The notes below the pieces were generated by a model. The model had not been told where the DNA came from, searched no databases, and worked only from the letters and a program-made list of their open reading frames with translations. A stretch of DNA of 64,000 nucleotides from a virus: positions 62,001 to 126,000 of the IMG/VR virus record IMGVR_UViG_3300017971_000006. One strand, written 5' to 3'. Position 1 is the stretch's first letter. The number at the start of each line of letters is the position of its first letter. A program made the translations under genes and the position numbers. Below are positions 1 to 7,242 of the stretch, in pieces.

Positions 1-2
1 CG

Positions 3-191
3 CACCAAGACAACATGGATGACATGAAGAGGCGAGGAAGGAGTAAAGTACCTCGTCTTAAGGTCGCCGAATCGGATAGAAAAACTATCCGGGAGAGATA
101 CTCCTCTGGGGCGTCCCAGACTGAGCTCGCCAAGGAGTTTGGTGTGGGGACGCGTACAATACGAAGGATTATCAGAGAGGTAGGAGGATAG
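3..191 (+). CDS. C-terminal part of a helix-turn-helix protein (5' end outside window)
   Basis: This frame is open from the left edge and ends at TAG 189-191, giving 62 visible residues. The last 40 form a compact helix-turn-helix: a helix around RKTIRERY, then ASQTELAKEFGVGTRTIRRIIREV, the spacing typical of Hin/resolvase-type HTH segments. Such tails are common on phage HNH endonucleases and on small regulators, and the upstream part that would decide is missing. An internal ATG at 15 could start a free-standing 58-residue protein. It ends 4 bases before the tail-tube-like gene, whose Shine-Dalgarno lies inside its last codons. Confidence 0.6.
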   Translation, partial: HQDNMDDMKRRGRSKVPRLKVAESDRKTIRERYSSGASQTELAKEFGVGTRTIRRIIREVGG

Positions 192-195
192 GACA

Positions 196-951
196 TTGGC
201 TGGGAATTTCTCCGATTGGCAACCGTACACCACCTACGTGCAAGCGGGGATGGTGGATGGAGCTTACGCAAACGCAGGCTTCACAATGCTTGCTGCAGGC
301 CCCCCGCGTATCGCGAACATCGGTGGGGCGGCGTCGTTCGCCTCTGCCATCAGCGGTAGTGGGCAGAATGCAAACCAGATTGTCTACCCTGTAGGCATCA
401 TCCAGAACTTCAACCTGTCTCACACACGGCAGTTCAGCCGTATCTTTGAGATAGGCTCTGAGCGTTCCTACTTCATCGCTGGTAGGACGGTGGGTCAGCT
501 GGCTCTTGCGCGCATCTACTACCACGGTCCGTCCCTCCTGCGGACCCTGTACGCGTACTACCAGGACCTCATCCCGCCCACCTTCGTACCAGCCTTGTGG
601 CCTAACGCTGGTACGGCGAGCATGGCGAATCCTCACGATGTCGTCATCCCTCCTGGGTACGAGAACATCTACATCAACCTTGCGTCAGACCTGTTCGCTC
701 AGCCAATCGGTCTGCTGATGTACATCAGAGACATCAACCAGGATGCGCTGGGAGCGATGTACTTCGAGGCATGCTACCTCCCAAACCATTCCTGGTCTAC
801 GGACGCGCAGGGAGTGCTCATTCAGGAGCAGACATCTGTACAGTTTGAGAGGGCTGTACCGGTCGCAATCAGCGCCTTGACGCTTACGAGCGGGCTTAAT
901 GCTGGTGGAGCCAGCGCAAACGAGACCTTCCTGGGAATCCCGGGTAGCTAG
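196..951 (+). CDS. Tail tube-like virion protein
   Basis: This 251-residue protein starts at TTG 196, eight bases after AGGAGG (182-187); no ATG fits better. The central stretch, about residues 66-125, has the phage tail-tube style pattern: IIQNFNLSHTRQFSRIFEIG, then ERSYFIAGRTVGQLALARIY and a GPSLLRTLY segment. The whole chain looks beta-rich with no signal peptide or membrane segment. In contractile-tailed phages this protein stacks into the inner tube that the tape measure fills. A sheath gene would be expected just upstream, outside the window. Assignment is by pattern recognition, not alignment. The role as a virion protein is firmer than the exact name. Confidence 0.6.
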   Translation: MAGNFSDWQPYTTYVQAGMVDGAYANAGFTMLAAGPPRIANIGGAASFASAISGSGQNANQIVYPVGIIQNFNLSHTRQFSRIFEIGSERSYFIAGRTVGQLALARIYYHGPSLLRTLYAYYQDLIPPTFVPALWPNAGTASMANPHDVVIPPGYENIYINLASDLFAQPIGLLMYIRDINQDALGAMYFEACYLPNHSWSTDAQGVLIQEQTSVQFERAVPVAISALTLTSGLNAGGASANETFLGIPGS

Positions 952-959
952 GAGGAGCC

Positions 960-1340
960 ATGGCAACGCCTTTTACAGTTAGCGGAAGCCTGCAGATACC
1001 GCCCGACTCTGGGCAGCCTGTAGCTCCAATCCCATTCTCTCTGTCGAACCAGTACGAGGCCAAGACTCGTATGGAGCTCAACCTGGTGGGCGTGGGCACG
1101 CACAGCGTGTGCTTCGGTACCATCGCAGCTCCTGGAGCCAAGCTCATCCTGGTAGAGGTAGATGCTGACCCTGCGGCAGCCCCCATCTACGTGCAGAACA
1201 ACGGTGGAGTCGCCGGTCAGATAGAGATAGCTGCCGGCGGATTCATGATAATCGGCAACCCTGCTCCTGTGGCAGGAACCTCATCCATGCAGATTGTTCA
1301 CAGCACCAACAACAAGGTGCATGTTACCATCCTTGGGTGA
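960..1340 (+). CDS. Small beta-rich protein, probable virion component
   Basis: This gene encodes 126 residues, with ATG 960 placed after TAGGAGGAGCC. The sequence is Gly/Ala/Val-rich with alternating hydrophobic residues (KLILVEVDADPAAAPIYVQN), which suggests a beta-sandwich. It has no cysteine motif, membrane segment or catalytic signature. Position directly after the tail-tube-like gene and before membrane/coiled-coil genes suggests a tail or decoration protein. I do not recognise the family. Its stop codon overlaps the GTG start of the next gene. Confidence 0.55.
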   Translation: MATPFTVSGSLQIPPDSGQPVAPIPFSLSNQYEAKTRMELNLVGVGTHSVCFGTIAAPGAKLILVEVDADPAAAPIYVQNNGGVAGQIEIAAGGFMIIGNPAPVAGTSSMQIVHSTNNKVHVTILG

Positions 1341-1711
1341 GCCTGATGACAGCCCTCCAACCAGCTAAAGGCTTGACCGAGGTAGCGGTCAAGGGAGGGC
1401 TGTCGCTTGTCGAGTCAAGCATCCTGGGGGCTATCACGGTAGTAGCCGTAGGAATCGCCATCTTTGCTATATGGAAGCTTAGCAGAGTGCAGGATGCTCG
1501 TGTGTCCGACCGAGAGAAGCTGAGCTCAGAGAAGGACAAGCTCCTTTCCGAGCTCATAACCCTAAACAACAAGATGACAGAGACCTTCAGCGCCACCAAG
1601 TCTAGCATTGATGAGCTCCGCTCCTCTGAGAGGGAGGGGCAGGAGGTTCTTCGGGGGGTGCGCCAGTCATTGGATACTGTTGTCCTGGAAGCAGTTAAGC
1701 GTAGAAGGTGA
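1337..1711 (+). CDS. Single-pass membrane protein with coiled coil
   Basis: This 124-residue protein starts at GTG 1337, overlapping the previous stop as GTGA; ATG 1346 is an alternative. One strong membrane segment lies near residues 28-47 (SILGAITVVAVGIAIFAIW). A charged helical tail follows with heptad-like spacing (DREKLSSEKDKLLSELITLN). This layout occurs in phage holin accessory and spanin-like proteins, but there is no lipobox and no partner I can name. The next two genes are also helical, one with its own membrane segment, so the three may form one envelope-acting group. Confidence 0.55.
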   Translation: MSLMTALQPAKGLTEVAVKGGLSLVESSILGAITVVAVGIAIFAIWKLSRVQDARVSDREKLSSEKDKLLSELITLNNKMTETFSATKSSIDELRSSEREGQEVLRGVRQSLDTVVLEAVKRRR

Positions 1712-1715
1712 CGGT

Positions 1716-1982
1716 ATGTTGACGTTCCTTAAAAGGGTGCTCTGGCCTCCTGTTGAGGAGGAGTGCGAAGACTCCAGGTTAGCCGAGGAGACTAAGAAGC
1801 TGAGTGAGCGGGGAGAAGAGCTTGCTAAGCTTCAGATGTCTCTAGCTGATATTAAGGAGGAGTCTGAGCGCAAGAGCGCAGAGCTCAAGGTCCTCTCAAC
1901 AACAGGGGTATACCAGGCCCTGCCTGATGACATATCAGAGGAAGAGAGTGTAGACCATGTCGGAGACAGCTTCCCGCCGTAA
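1716..1982 (+). CDS. Small acidic coiled-coil protein
   Basis: The start is ATG 1716, after AGAAGGTGACGGT, giving 88 residues. Upstream in-frame codons belong to the previous gene's shadow, so I do not use them. The N-terminus is short and hydrophobic (MLTFLKRVLWPPVEEE). The centre is a Glu/Lys-rich helix with coiled-coil spacing (ETKKLSERGEELAKLQMSL). There is no cysteine pair or enzyme motif. It overlaps the next gene by 26 bases. The function is unknown. It lies between two membrane/coiled-coil genes. Confidence 0.45.
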   Translation: MLTFLKRVLWPPVEEECEDSRLAEETKKLSERGEELAKLQMSLADIKEESERKSAELKVLSTTGVYQALPDDISEEESVDHVGDSFPP

Positions 1983-2544
1983 GACTAAGATGCGGCATGA
2001 AGGTAGGGATGAGCAGAGCACTATTGACGAGCTCGGAGAGCACTTCTCTGCCCTATTGGGCCCACTTGGGGAGATTCTGTGTCACATGCAAGACCAGAAC
2101 AGTAGGGCGCTTGAGCAGATAGAGGAGTCTAGGCGGGTCACCGTAGCGCTCAAGGAGAATAACAAGCGGCTTGTTCTTCTATTAGGCTTCGTAGGCGTCT
2201 GCGTGCTAGTTGCTAGCTATCTTATACTGCGCGTACACCTAATCACCCTACAGCTGGAAGAGACACAGACGACCATATCAGACGCCAGGGGTTCAATAGA
2301 GAATGTTCTTACCATCTCTAGGCAGTCTAAGCGGGAGCTAAAGGATACGAAGGATGCGGTAGAGGAGTCTGCCTCAAAGGTGACTCTAGAGAAGGGTGAT
2401 GGCGGGGTATCTGTTGTTGTACGGCCGTCTAGAAGAGGTCGCGCGATAGATGCGGGGAGACCTGTGGTGAAGATTCCTGTTACAGTACCAAGCAGGCTGA
2501 GGGTCGAGGAGGAGCCCGACCCTGGTAAGAAAGAGAGAAGGTAA
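1957..2544 (+). CDS. Membrane-anchored coiled-coil protein
   Basis: In this 195-residue protein a helical region with an acidic bias precedes a membrane segment near residues 70-92 (LVLLLGFVGVCVLVASYLIL). A second helical segment (LEETQTTISDARGSIENVLT) and a basic, Pro-rich tail follow. The arrangement of helix, membrane anchor and extracytoplasmic coiled coil resembles spanin or envelope-spanning phage proteins. No lipobox or known signature is present. The last stop base is shared with the next start (TAATG). The exact role is not known. Confidence 0.5.
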   Translation: MSETASRRKTKMRHEGRDEQSTIDELGEHFSALLGPLGEILCHMQDQNSRALEQIEESRRVTVALKENNKRLVLLLGFVGVCVLVASYLILRVHLITLQLEETQTTISDARGSIENVLTISRQSKRELKDTKDAVEESASKVTLEKGDGGVSVVVRPSRRGRAIDAGRPVVKIPVTVPSRLRVEEEPDPGKKERR

Positions 2545-3878
2545 TGCCCGTACTCCTTACGCCTGGTGAAGCTGCCTCTCAGGAGGAGACTGCAGCGCGT
2601 ATCAGCGCCGCAGCTAACGCTCTAGCGGCTAGGAAGGCAAAAGCCAACATACGCTCCAGGGTAGCGGAGGCTAGGAAGATGGAGGCTACCATCTCTGGGT
2701 TTGGTCCTCAGGCGGGTAGAGCTGCCGCTCTCATGGACCCTGAGATGATAAGGGAGCGCAGAGAGATGCTTCTAGAGGGCGGCCCTGAGATGTACCATGA
2801 CCTCCCTGAGTACGAGCGCCTAACCCAGTTCGGCTCCTCTGTGACTCCAGAGGCTTACGAGCTAGCAGCTAAGCAAGCATCTATCGCCTTGTACGGCAGG
2901 CAGCTGGGTGAGTCCCTTGCGCGCAGCATGCACAAAGAGGCTGGTATGGGAGGTGTAGGCGGCCTCATAAGCAAGGGAAAGAAGACTCTTATAGGTCTCG
3001 GGGAGGACCTGGCTGGGAAGCTTAAGAGGGCTCCCAGTCCTGGAGCCTCTGTGTCGGGTGCTGCGCGCAGAGCAGCTCCTAGCCATGTTCCTAACGCGAG
3101 CCGGGAGATTATTCCTGACTACAGGAAGACATGGACTGTACGGCCTATCACTGCCGCAGATACTCCTATACCCAGCGGGGGTGCCCGCGCCTCGGCTGCT
3201 AAGGTGGCTCCTAGAAGGACGGTACTAGAGACTCCGACACAGGCTTCCCCGGCAGGTGGTGGACCGTACAGGCAGGCCGCGGTACCCCCCTCGTCTGTAC
3301 CTGCGCCGCCGGCGGCAGCGGCCACCTTACCCTCTCCTGGTGTGTCTCCCAGCCCAGGCTCACAGGCGCGCCTTAGTGGGGGAGCAGGGTTTGCTAAGGA
3401 CCCTGTCCCGTCTAGAGGATTATCTCCGGCACAGAAAGCAGAGGCAATGTCTCCCTGGGAGGCTGAAGGGCGGAATATAAAGGCTCAGAGTGCGGCAGGT
3501 AGGGAGGCTATGGCGGCTAGAGCTACCGGTAGGTCTCCTGCTTCTGCATCCCCCGCAGAGCTGGACAAGATGACGGCGGAGGCCAACCAGCTTATGGGGG
3601 AGGCTGGTGGAGTACTGGGGGATGTTAGAGAGGGCGTAGCCGCACTACCGAGGCCGGCTGTAGCACGTCCTAGCTCAAAGCCCTTCATCGGTACGGGCGG
3701 TAAGCTAGCTCTTACGGGGTTGGCGGGAATGGGGCTTCTTGGAGCGGGTGCGATAGCTAGAGGCGGGGCACAGGCGGCCTCTCCCTATATACGGTCTGGT
3801 GTGGGTCCTCAGGAGACGTACGCTAACCCGCACGCCGGTCTAGTTCACTCTCCGAGCCAGTACGGGTACGTCTACTAG
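2544..3878 (+). CDS. Ala/Pro/Gly-rich protein with LxKxA-type motif, probable internal virion protein
   Basis: This 444-residue protein has three parts. The first (1-140) is helical and charged. The second (about 160-345) is long, disordered and rich in Ala, Pro, Ser and Gly. The third carries a hydrophobic Gly/Ala segment (LALTGLAGMGLLGAGAIA, about 394-411) and a Tyr-rich tail. Residues 125-133 read LARSMHKEA, the motif that recurs in six other genes here. Similar mixtures of disorder and glycine-rich hydrophobic stretches occur in phage internal or ejection proteins, but that is inference. It ends in a 4-base convergent overlap with a minus-strand gene. Confidence 0.5.
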   Translation: MPVLLTPGEAASQEETAARISAAANALAARKAKANIRSRVAEARKMEATISGFGPQAGRAAALMDPEMIRERREMLLEGGPEMYHDLPEYERLTQFGSSVTPEAYELAAKQASIALYGRQLGESLARSMHKEAGMGGVGGLISKGKKTLIGLGEDLAGKLKRAPSPGASVSGAARRAAPSHVPNASREIIPDYRKTWTVRPITAADTPIPSGGARASAAKVAPRRTVLETPTQASPAGGGPYRQAAVPPSSVPAPPAAAATLPSPGVSPSPGSQARLSGGAGFAKDPVPSRGLSPAQKAEAMSPWEAEGRNIKAQSAAGREAMAARATGRSPASASPAELDKMTAEANQLMGEAGGVLGDVREGVAALPRPAVARPSSKPFIGTGGKLALTGLAGMGLLGAGAIARGGAQAASPYIRSGVGPQETYANPHAGLVHSPSQYGYVY

Positions 3879-4180
3879 AGCTCCCAAGGGTCCCTTCGTG
3901 GTCTTCTTTTAGCGGTCTTGACCTCAGGAGGCTTCGGAGGGGGTGCTTGGGCAAACTCTACTGTGGCGGCATCCAGCATAGCTCGCTCGTCGTCCGTGAG
4001 CTCGCTCAGCTGCTTTCCAGCCATCATCTCTTGGATAAGTGCGGACACCTCTGGTCCGTATCTGCTTGGGTCGTCTATCAGGTCCTGAAATAGAGCTCTA
4101 GGGTCACCTAGTAGTGCTTCAAATATCCCTTGGTCTTTGCGTCCGTGCTCATCTGTCAGGCTCAGTCTCTGAGGTGGCAT
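3875..4180 (-). CDS. Hypothetical protein, helical with basic tail
   Basis: Taking ATG at 4180 gives 101 residues; an upstream ATG at 4276 would bury the gene much deeper in its neighbour. The centre is helical and acidic (SALIQEMMAGKQLSELTDDE). It is followed by a Pro-rich segment and a basic end (KTAKRRPRRDPWEL). No family is recognised. It overlaps the upstream minus-strand gene by 32 bases, so the two are probably co-transcribed. It ends against the plus-strand 444-residue gene with a 4-base overlap. Confidence 0.45.
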   Translation of the reverse strand: MPPQRLSLTDEHGRKDQGIFEALLGDPRALFQDLIDDPSRYGPEVSALIQEMMAGKQLSELTDDERAMLDAATVEFAQAPPPKPPEVKTAKRRPRRDPWEL

Positions 4181-4472
4181 CACCTGCGGCGGCTCTAATC
4201 GCGGACAGCTCAGTGGGAGTGAATAGTCCGGATAACCGTGCGCCAAGAGAATCGCGTTTGGTTTCGTAGTACTCACTTTGTATCTCCTCTGCGTGCGTCA
4301 CCAAGAAGTAGGATAGCACGCCGCTAGCTGCCCTACCGGGGAACACCATTCTTGTGTGTCTTGCGCTTAGAACCTCGGCGTACATAGACAGCAGCTTCCA
4401 ACATGCAGGTGTTAGATACAGCTGTACGTGCTTTCTCTTTGTCGTTGCTTTACTGTCTTTGCTCTTGCTCAT
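4149..4472 (-). CDS. Small protein with ribbon-helix-helix-like N-terminus
   Basis: The protein has 107 residues from ATG 4472. An ATG at 4490 would overlap the divergent endolysin start and is less likely. After a basic N-terminus (MSKSKDSKATTKRKH) comes VQLYLTPACWKLLSMYAEVL, a strand followed by a helix as in ribbon-helix-helix regulators, then a second helical part. No exact family is assigned. It is divergent from the endolysin gene with only 16 bases between start codons, so it may regulate its neighbour. That is inference from position. Confidence 0.45.
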   Translation of the reverse strand: MSKSKDSKATTKRKHVQLYLTPACWKLLSMYAEVLSARHTRMVFPGRAASGVLSYFLVTHAEEIQSEYYETKRDSLGARLSGLFTPTELSAIRAAAGDATSETEPDR

Positions 4473-4489
4473 GATGTAGAGTAGACCCA
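4473..4489 (+). promoter_or_regulatory. TAGAGT -10-like element 6 bases before the endolysin ATG
   Basis: TAGAGT at 4477-4482 is followed by AGACCC and then ATG 4489. There is no Shine-Dalgarno before this ATG. The arrangement is almost identical to TAAAGT-AGAGCC-ATG at 46191-46205 and TAGACT-ACAGTC-ATG at 35612-35626. It suggests a transcript that begins at or next to the start codon. Confidence 0.4.
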
Positions 4490-5316
4490 TGAAGGCGTTG
4501 AGAAAAGGCAGTAGAGGTGAAGATGTTCTTAGATGGCAAGAGTTTCTACGAGGACAGCGCCTCTATTGGGGCGTCTGCGACAAAGTGTTCGGTAGGCAGA
4601 CGGAGAAGGCCACAAAAGAGTTTCAGAGGAAGAGCTCTCTTTACCCTATAGACGGTATTGTAGGTAACGACACCTACGCCGCAGCAATGAAGGAGGGGTT
4701 CTCCGTGGTTGCGAGCGACAGTACTGCGCAGCGTGGACCAAACTGGCCTCCTCCTCCCAAGGGGATACGCAAGGTGGTCCCTGCGGAGAGGATGGAGCTG
4801 TTCGGGAAGATGCTCTACAGACCAGCTCCTGTAAGCGGTAACCCTGAGGCCATAGAGATAACCAACGATTGGGTTAAGCAGAACATTGTCAAGGCACGGA
4901 TACCGGAGCTAAAGCAGGTTAGAGGAGTATTCCACGGTGGGGTGCTCTACGGTAGGGGGGCTGAGGATGTTTGGTGCCACCGGTTGTTTGTAGAGCCCCT
5001 AAGAGCTACCTTTGCAGAATGGGGTAAGGAAGGGCTCGTGCGCGACATTCTGACCTTTGACGGTCTGTGGGTGCCGCGGTACATCAGAGGCTCTAGGTCT
5101 GTTCTATCCAACCACAGCTACGGTACCGCCATAGACATTAACGCAGCATGGAACGGGTTTAGGTGCAGACCAGCACTAGTGGGGCAGAGAGGCTGTGTTA
5201 GAGAGCTCGTTCCTATCGCGAACAAGAATGGTCTGTGGTGGTTGGGGCACACCATGAACGACGGCATGCACTTCGAGCTGAGCTACGAGGCTGCGGTGAA
5301 GAAGGACCCAGGATGA
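4489..5316 (+). CDS. Endolysin: peptidoglycan-binding domain plus M15 L,D-peptidase domain
   Basis: This 275-residue enzyme cleaves host peptidoglycan at the end of infection. Residues 3-66 form a PG_binding_1 repeat (RKGSRGEDVLRWQEFL, then a DGIVGNDT turn). Residues about 140-270 match the VanY/M15 zinc-peptidase fold. SNHSYGTAIDIN gives His209 and Asp216, and DGMHFE gives His261, the expected three zinc ligands. There is no signal peptide, so release would need a holin. The 29-residue membrane peptide encoded in overlap downstream is a candidate partner. The enzyme class is well supported; the exact bond cleaved (probably L-Ala-D-Glu) is inferred from the family. Confidence 0.85.
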   Translation: MKALRKGSRGEDVLRWQEFLRGQRLYWGVCDKVFGRQTEKATKEFQRKSSLYPIDGIVGNDTYAAAMKEGFSVVASDSTAQRGPNWPPPPKGIRKVVPAERMELFGKMLYRPAPVSGNPEAIEITNDWVKQNIVKARIPELKQVRGVFHGGVLYGRGAEDVWCHRLFVEPLRATFAEWGKEGLVRDILTFDGLWVPRYIRGSRSVLSNHSYGTAIDINAAWNGFRCRPALVGQRGCVRELVPIANKNGLWWLGHTMNDGMHFELSYEAAVKKDPG

Positions 5317-5402
5317 CTCACCCCTTCCCCTGGGAGCTTCTAATCCTGGTGGGACTAGCGCTGATAGCAGCGGGGCTTGCAAGGGAGGATGACAGGTGGT
5401 AA
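5313..5402 (+). CDS. 29-residue membrane peptide, possible holin-like lysis partner
   Basis: ATG 5313 overlaps the endolysin stop (ATGA) and has AAGGA seven bases upstream. The peptide is MTHPFPW, a single hydrophobic helix (ELLILVGLALIAAGLA), and a charged end (REDDRW), which is a minimal membrane-spanning peptide. Direct translational coupling to the endolysin suggests a lysis role such as a pinholin or holin accessory. The size is very small and no family can be named. Confidence 0.5.
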   Translation: MTHPFPWELLILVGLALIAAGLAREDDRW

Positions 5403-5429
5403 CGTACTAAGACATTCATAGGTATTCCT

Positions 5430-5484
5430 CCCCCGGCAACATCTTTACCTACTTGGTAGACATGTTGCCGGGGGTCTTTCTTTT
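5430..5484 (+). terminator. Strong hairpin terminator between convergent operons
   Basis: CCCCCGGCAACAT (5430-5442) pairs perfectly with ATGTTGCCGGGGG (5462-5474), a 13-bp stem. The loop holds a smaller ACCTAC/GGTAG pairing. TCTTTCTTTT follows on the plus strand. It lies after the endolysin and membrane-peptide genes and before the convergent protease gene. Confidence 0.8.
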
Positions 5485-5489
5485 GTCTA

Positions 5490-6314
5490 CTAGGATGGGC
5501 TAGGAGTCCAGCGGATGCCTTTGGTTGGCACCCAGATATCGCTAGTGTCGCTTCGGGCGATGAAGGCCGAGCTAACCCATGCGTGCCCTTGAAAACCCCA
5601 CCCAAGACCCCAGGAGTTTCGTAGGTAGAACTCTAGCTCGCCGTTACGCGTGCGCACTCCGGTGAGTATCATGGCGTGCCTGCCCTTGTTGACGGCCTCG
5701 GGCTCTAGGACCTTGTCCTCGCCCCTGTACGCCATGAACTCGTTACCAACGGGGGTGCCGAACACTACTGGATGGTCTGTTCGGATGGCTATCTCTATCT
5801 CCTTTAGCCTCTGGTCGTCACTGGATGTGAGGGTGTAGGCGCCCTCTAGTCGGTGATTGCTGGCCATGGTGTAGAGGTCTGCCTCGGGGAAGGCGTAAAC
5901 CATGCTCTGGTCGTACTGGTAGTACTTCTCCTCTACAGTACCTATCACTGTTAGCTGGTGCGCTGCTGCTCTGTTGTATGTTCCTCCATCCACATCTAGC
6001 GCCCCGTGTAGGATGCGGGAGATGTTGTAGAGGAACTGACGGCTGAGCTGCTCCACGGCGTCACCCTGGGAGAGTCCGTCAAGAATCTCCAGTGAGTCGC
6101 ACCAGGCGTTTGCTACGCACGAGCCTTGTCCACCCTGGTTGCTGATGGGTGTGTACTCTGGGATGATGTGCGTGTTGGAGGCGGTCTTCACTAGGCGGCC
6201 TAGCGTGCTTGAAATCGAGGAGAACATCAGCTTTAGCGGTAGCTTTACAGGGTCTCCGTTGGCATCAACAGCAACCATGTCTTTGTCCTCTAAACAGTAA
6301 CCTACGTTGTGCAT
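5490..6314 (-). CDS. Papain-like (C1A) cysteine protease
   Basis: This gene encodes 274 residues from ATG 6314, which has AAGGA six bases upstream; ATG 6320 overlaps the previous stop but has no spacing to that site. The C1A signature is complete. Residues around NQGGQGSCVANAW supply the oxyanion Gln60 and nucleophile Cys66, GRHAMILTGV supplies His213, and LRNSWGLGWGFQGHAW supplies Asn233. No secretion signal or clear inhibitory propeptide is seen. The roughly 45 residues before the catalytic domain are short. It lies in a minus-strand run with a lipoprotein and a beta-helix spike. It could process phage or host proteins; the target is unknown. Confidence 0.85.
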   Translation of the reverse strand: MHNVGYCLEDKDMVAVDANGDPVKLPLKLMFSSISSTLGRLVKTASNTHIIPEYTPISNQGGQGSCVANAWCDSLEILDGLSQGDAVEQLSRQFLYNISRILHGALDVDGGTYNRAAAHQLTVIGTVEEKYYQYDQSMVYAFPEADLYTMASNHRLEGAYTLTSSDDQRLKEIEIAIRTDHPVVFGTPVGNEFMAYRGEDKVLEPEAVNKGRHAMILTGVRTRNGELEFYLRNSWGLGWGFQGHAWVSSAFIARSDTSDIWVPTKGIRWTPSPS

Positions 6315-6316
6315 GC

Positions 6317-6784
6317 TCATTCCTTCTCTTGTCCTATCGGGGTGTACAGGACACCCACGGCGTCATGGGGTTCGCTTACGTCTGAGTACATACCCTCCCC
6401 ACACGAGTATGTACCATCCTCTCCCACGAACAGTGCCCTCTTCTCGCACCACGAGCACCTAGGTAGCCCACTAGCTGAGGCGACCGCCCCCCTAGGATTC
6501 GGCATCCCGCAAGCGGAGAGCTCCCCGTCCTTGTGTCTGGGTACGAACTCCACCAGCTTGTTGTCTTGGTTGTAGAAGGCCATGACGAAGGAGCTACCTC
6601 CCGTAGCGTGGAGGAGGATGCCGTTGATGAGGCTCAATGCGCTGAGCACCTCTGCATGCCTTTTGTCGGTCACCCTATTAGCGCGCATAAGGTCCCCTAG
6701 GGCCTTACTGTCTTCCTTCAGAACGCTGTTCAGGTACTCAGCTGCTTTTACGGCTAGGTTGTTCACTTCGTCATCACAGGACAT
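6317..6784 (-). CDS. Hypothetical protein with cysteine pairs
   Basis: The gene encodes 155 residues, with GAGGTG five bases before the ATG. The N-terminal half is helical (DDEVNNLAVKAAEYLNSVL). The C-terminal half has CSWCEKRALFVGEDGTYSC near residues 109-127, a partial zinc-ribbon-like arrangement without an obvious fourth ligand pair. No enzyme motif is seen. It overlaps the lipoprotein gene upstream by 22 bases and the protease downstream by a few bases, so all three are probably one transcript. Confidence 0.5.
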   Translation of the reverse strand: MSCDDEVNNLAVKAAEYLNSVLKEDSKALGDLMRANRVTDKRHAEVLSALSLINGILLHATGGSSFVMAFYNQDNKLVEFVPRHKDGELSACGMPNPRGAVASASGLPRCSWCEKRALFVGEDGTYSCGEGMYSDVSEPHDAVGVLYTPIGQEKE

Positions 6785-7056
6785 TGCTTCACCTCGTCGC
6801 AGCTAGTGGCGTTCATGACGCACTTTGGGTTCATGAACACCCCTCCTTTCTCCTGAACGCGCTCGCATATCTCCTTGAAGGTCTCTCCATTCTTGTTGAC
6901 CCACATGGGGTCTCCTGCACGGTCCTTGCACTGCAGCTTCTTCACGTTGTCACCGGCTGCTCCGCAGAGCTCGGTGTCCTCTACCTCTGGTACGGGGACT
7001 GGGCCGGGGGGACAAGCGGTAGCTAAAAGAGCGAGGGCTAGAATGATGTGTCTCAT
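6763..7056 (-). CDS. Small cysteine-rich lipoprotein
   Basis: This 97-residue protein has a classic lipoprotein signal: MRHIILALALLATAC, with LATAC as lipobox and Cys15 as the lipidated residue. The mature part has six further cysteines in a spaced pattern (LCGAAGDNVKKLQCKD, then ICERV, KCVMNATSC and QC), suggesting disulfides outside the cytoplasm. Comparable Cys-patterned lipoproteins are common in some Gram-negative lineages and in large phages. A role such as superinfection exclusion or outer-membrane modification is possible but not shown. Confidence 0.65.
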   Translation of the reverse strand: MRHIILALALLATACPPGPVPVPEVEDTELCGAAGDNVKKLQCKDRAGDPMWVNKNGETFKEICERVQEKGGVFMNPKCVMNATSCDEVKQCPVMTK

Positions 7057-7065
7057 GTGAAGAGC

Positions 7066-7242
7066 TTACTTCCTGCGGGAGGTTGGGTCTACCCTCTCAT
7101 CGTCTATAAGCGGTACACGCTCTACCCCCTTACCGTACGGCCAGTGTATCTCAGCGTACCCGTCGCGCTTGATATATATCGGCTCGTTTGGGTATCTACG
7201 TCTGCTATTCTCCAGGTCGCTGTCCTTGGTCACCTTTATCAT
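7066..7242 (-). CDS. 58-residue hypothetical protein
   Basis: The start (ATG, complement of 7240-7242) overlaps the upstream spike gene's stop as ATGA and has AGGAGG just upstream. The protein is basic and polar, MIKVTKDSDLENSRRRYPNE at its N-terminus, then IYIKRDGYAEIHWPYGKG and a charged end. It has no cysteines or membrane segment. A strong Shine-Dalgarno and tight coupling support a real gene. Function is unknown. Confidence 0.55.
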   Translation of the reverse strand: MIKVTKDSDLENSRRRYPNEPIYIKRDGYAEIHWPYGKGVERVPLIDDERVDPTSRRK

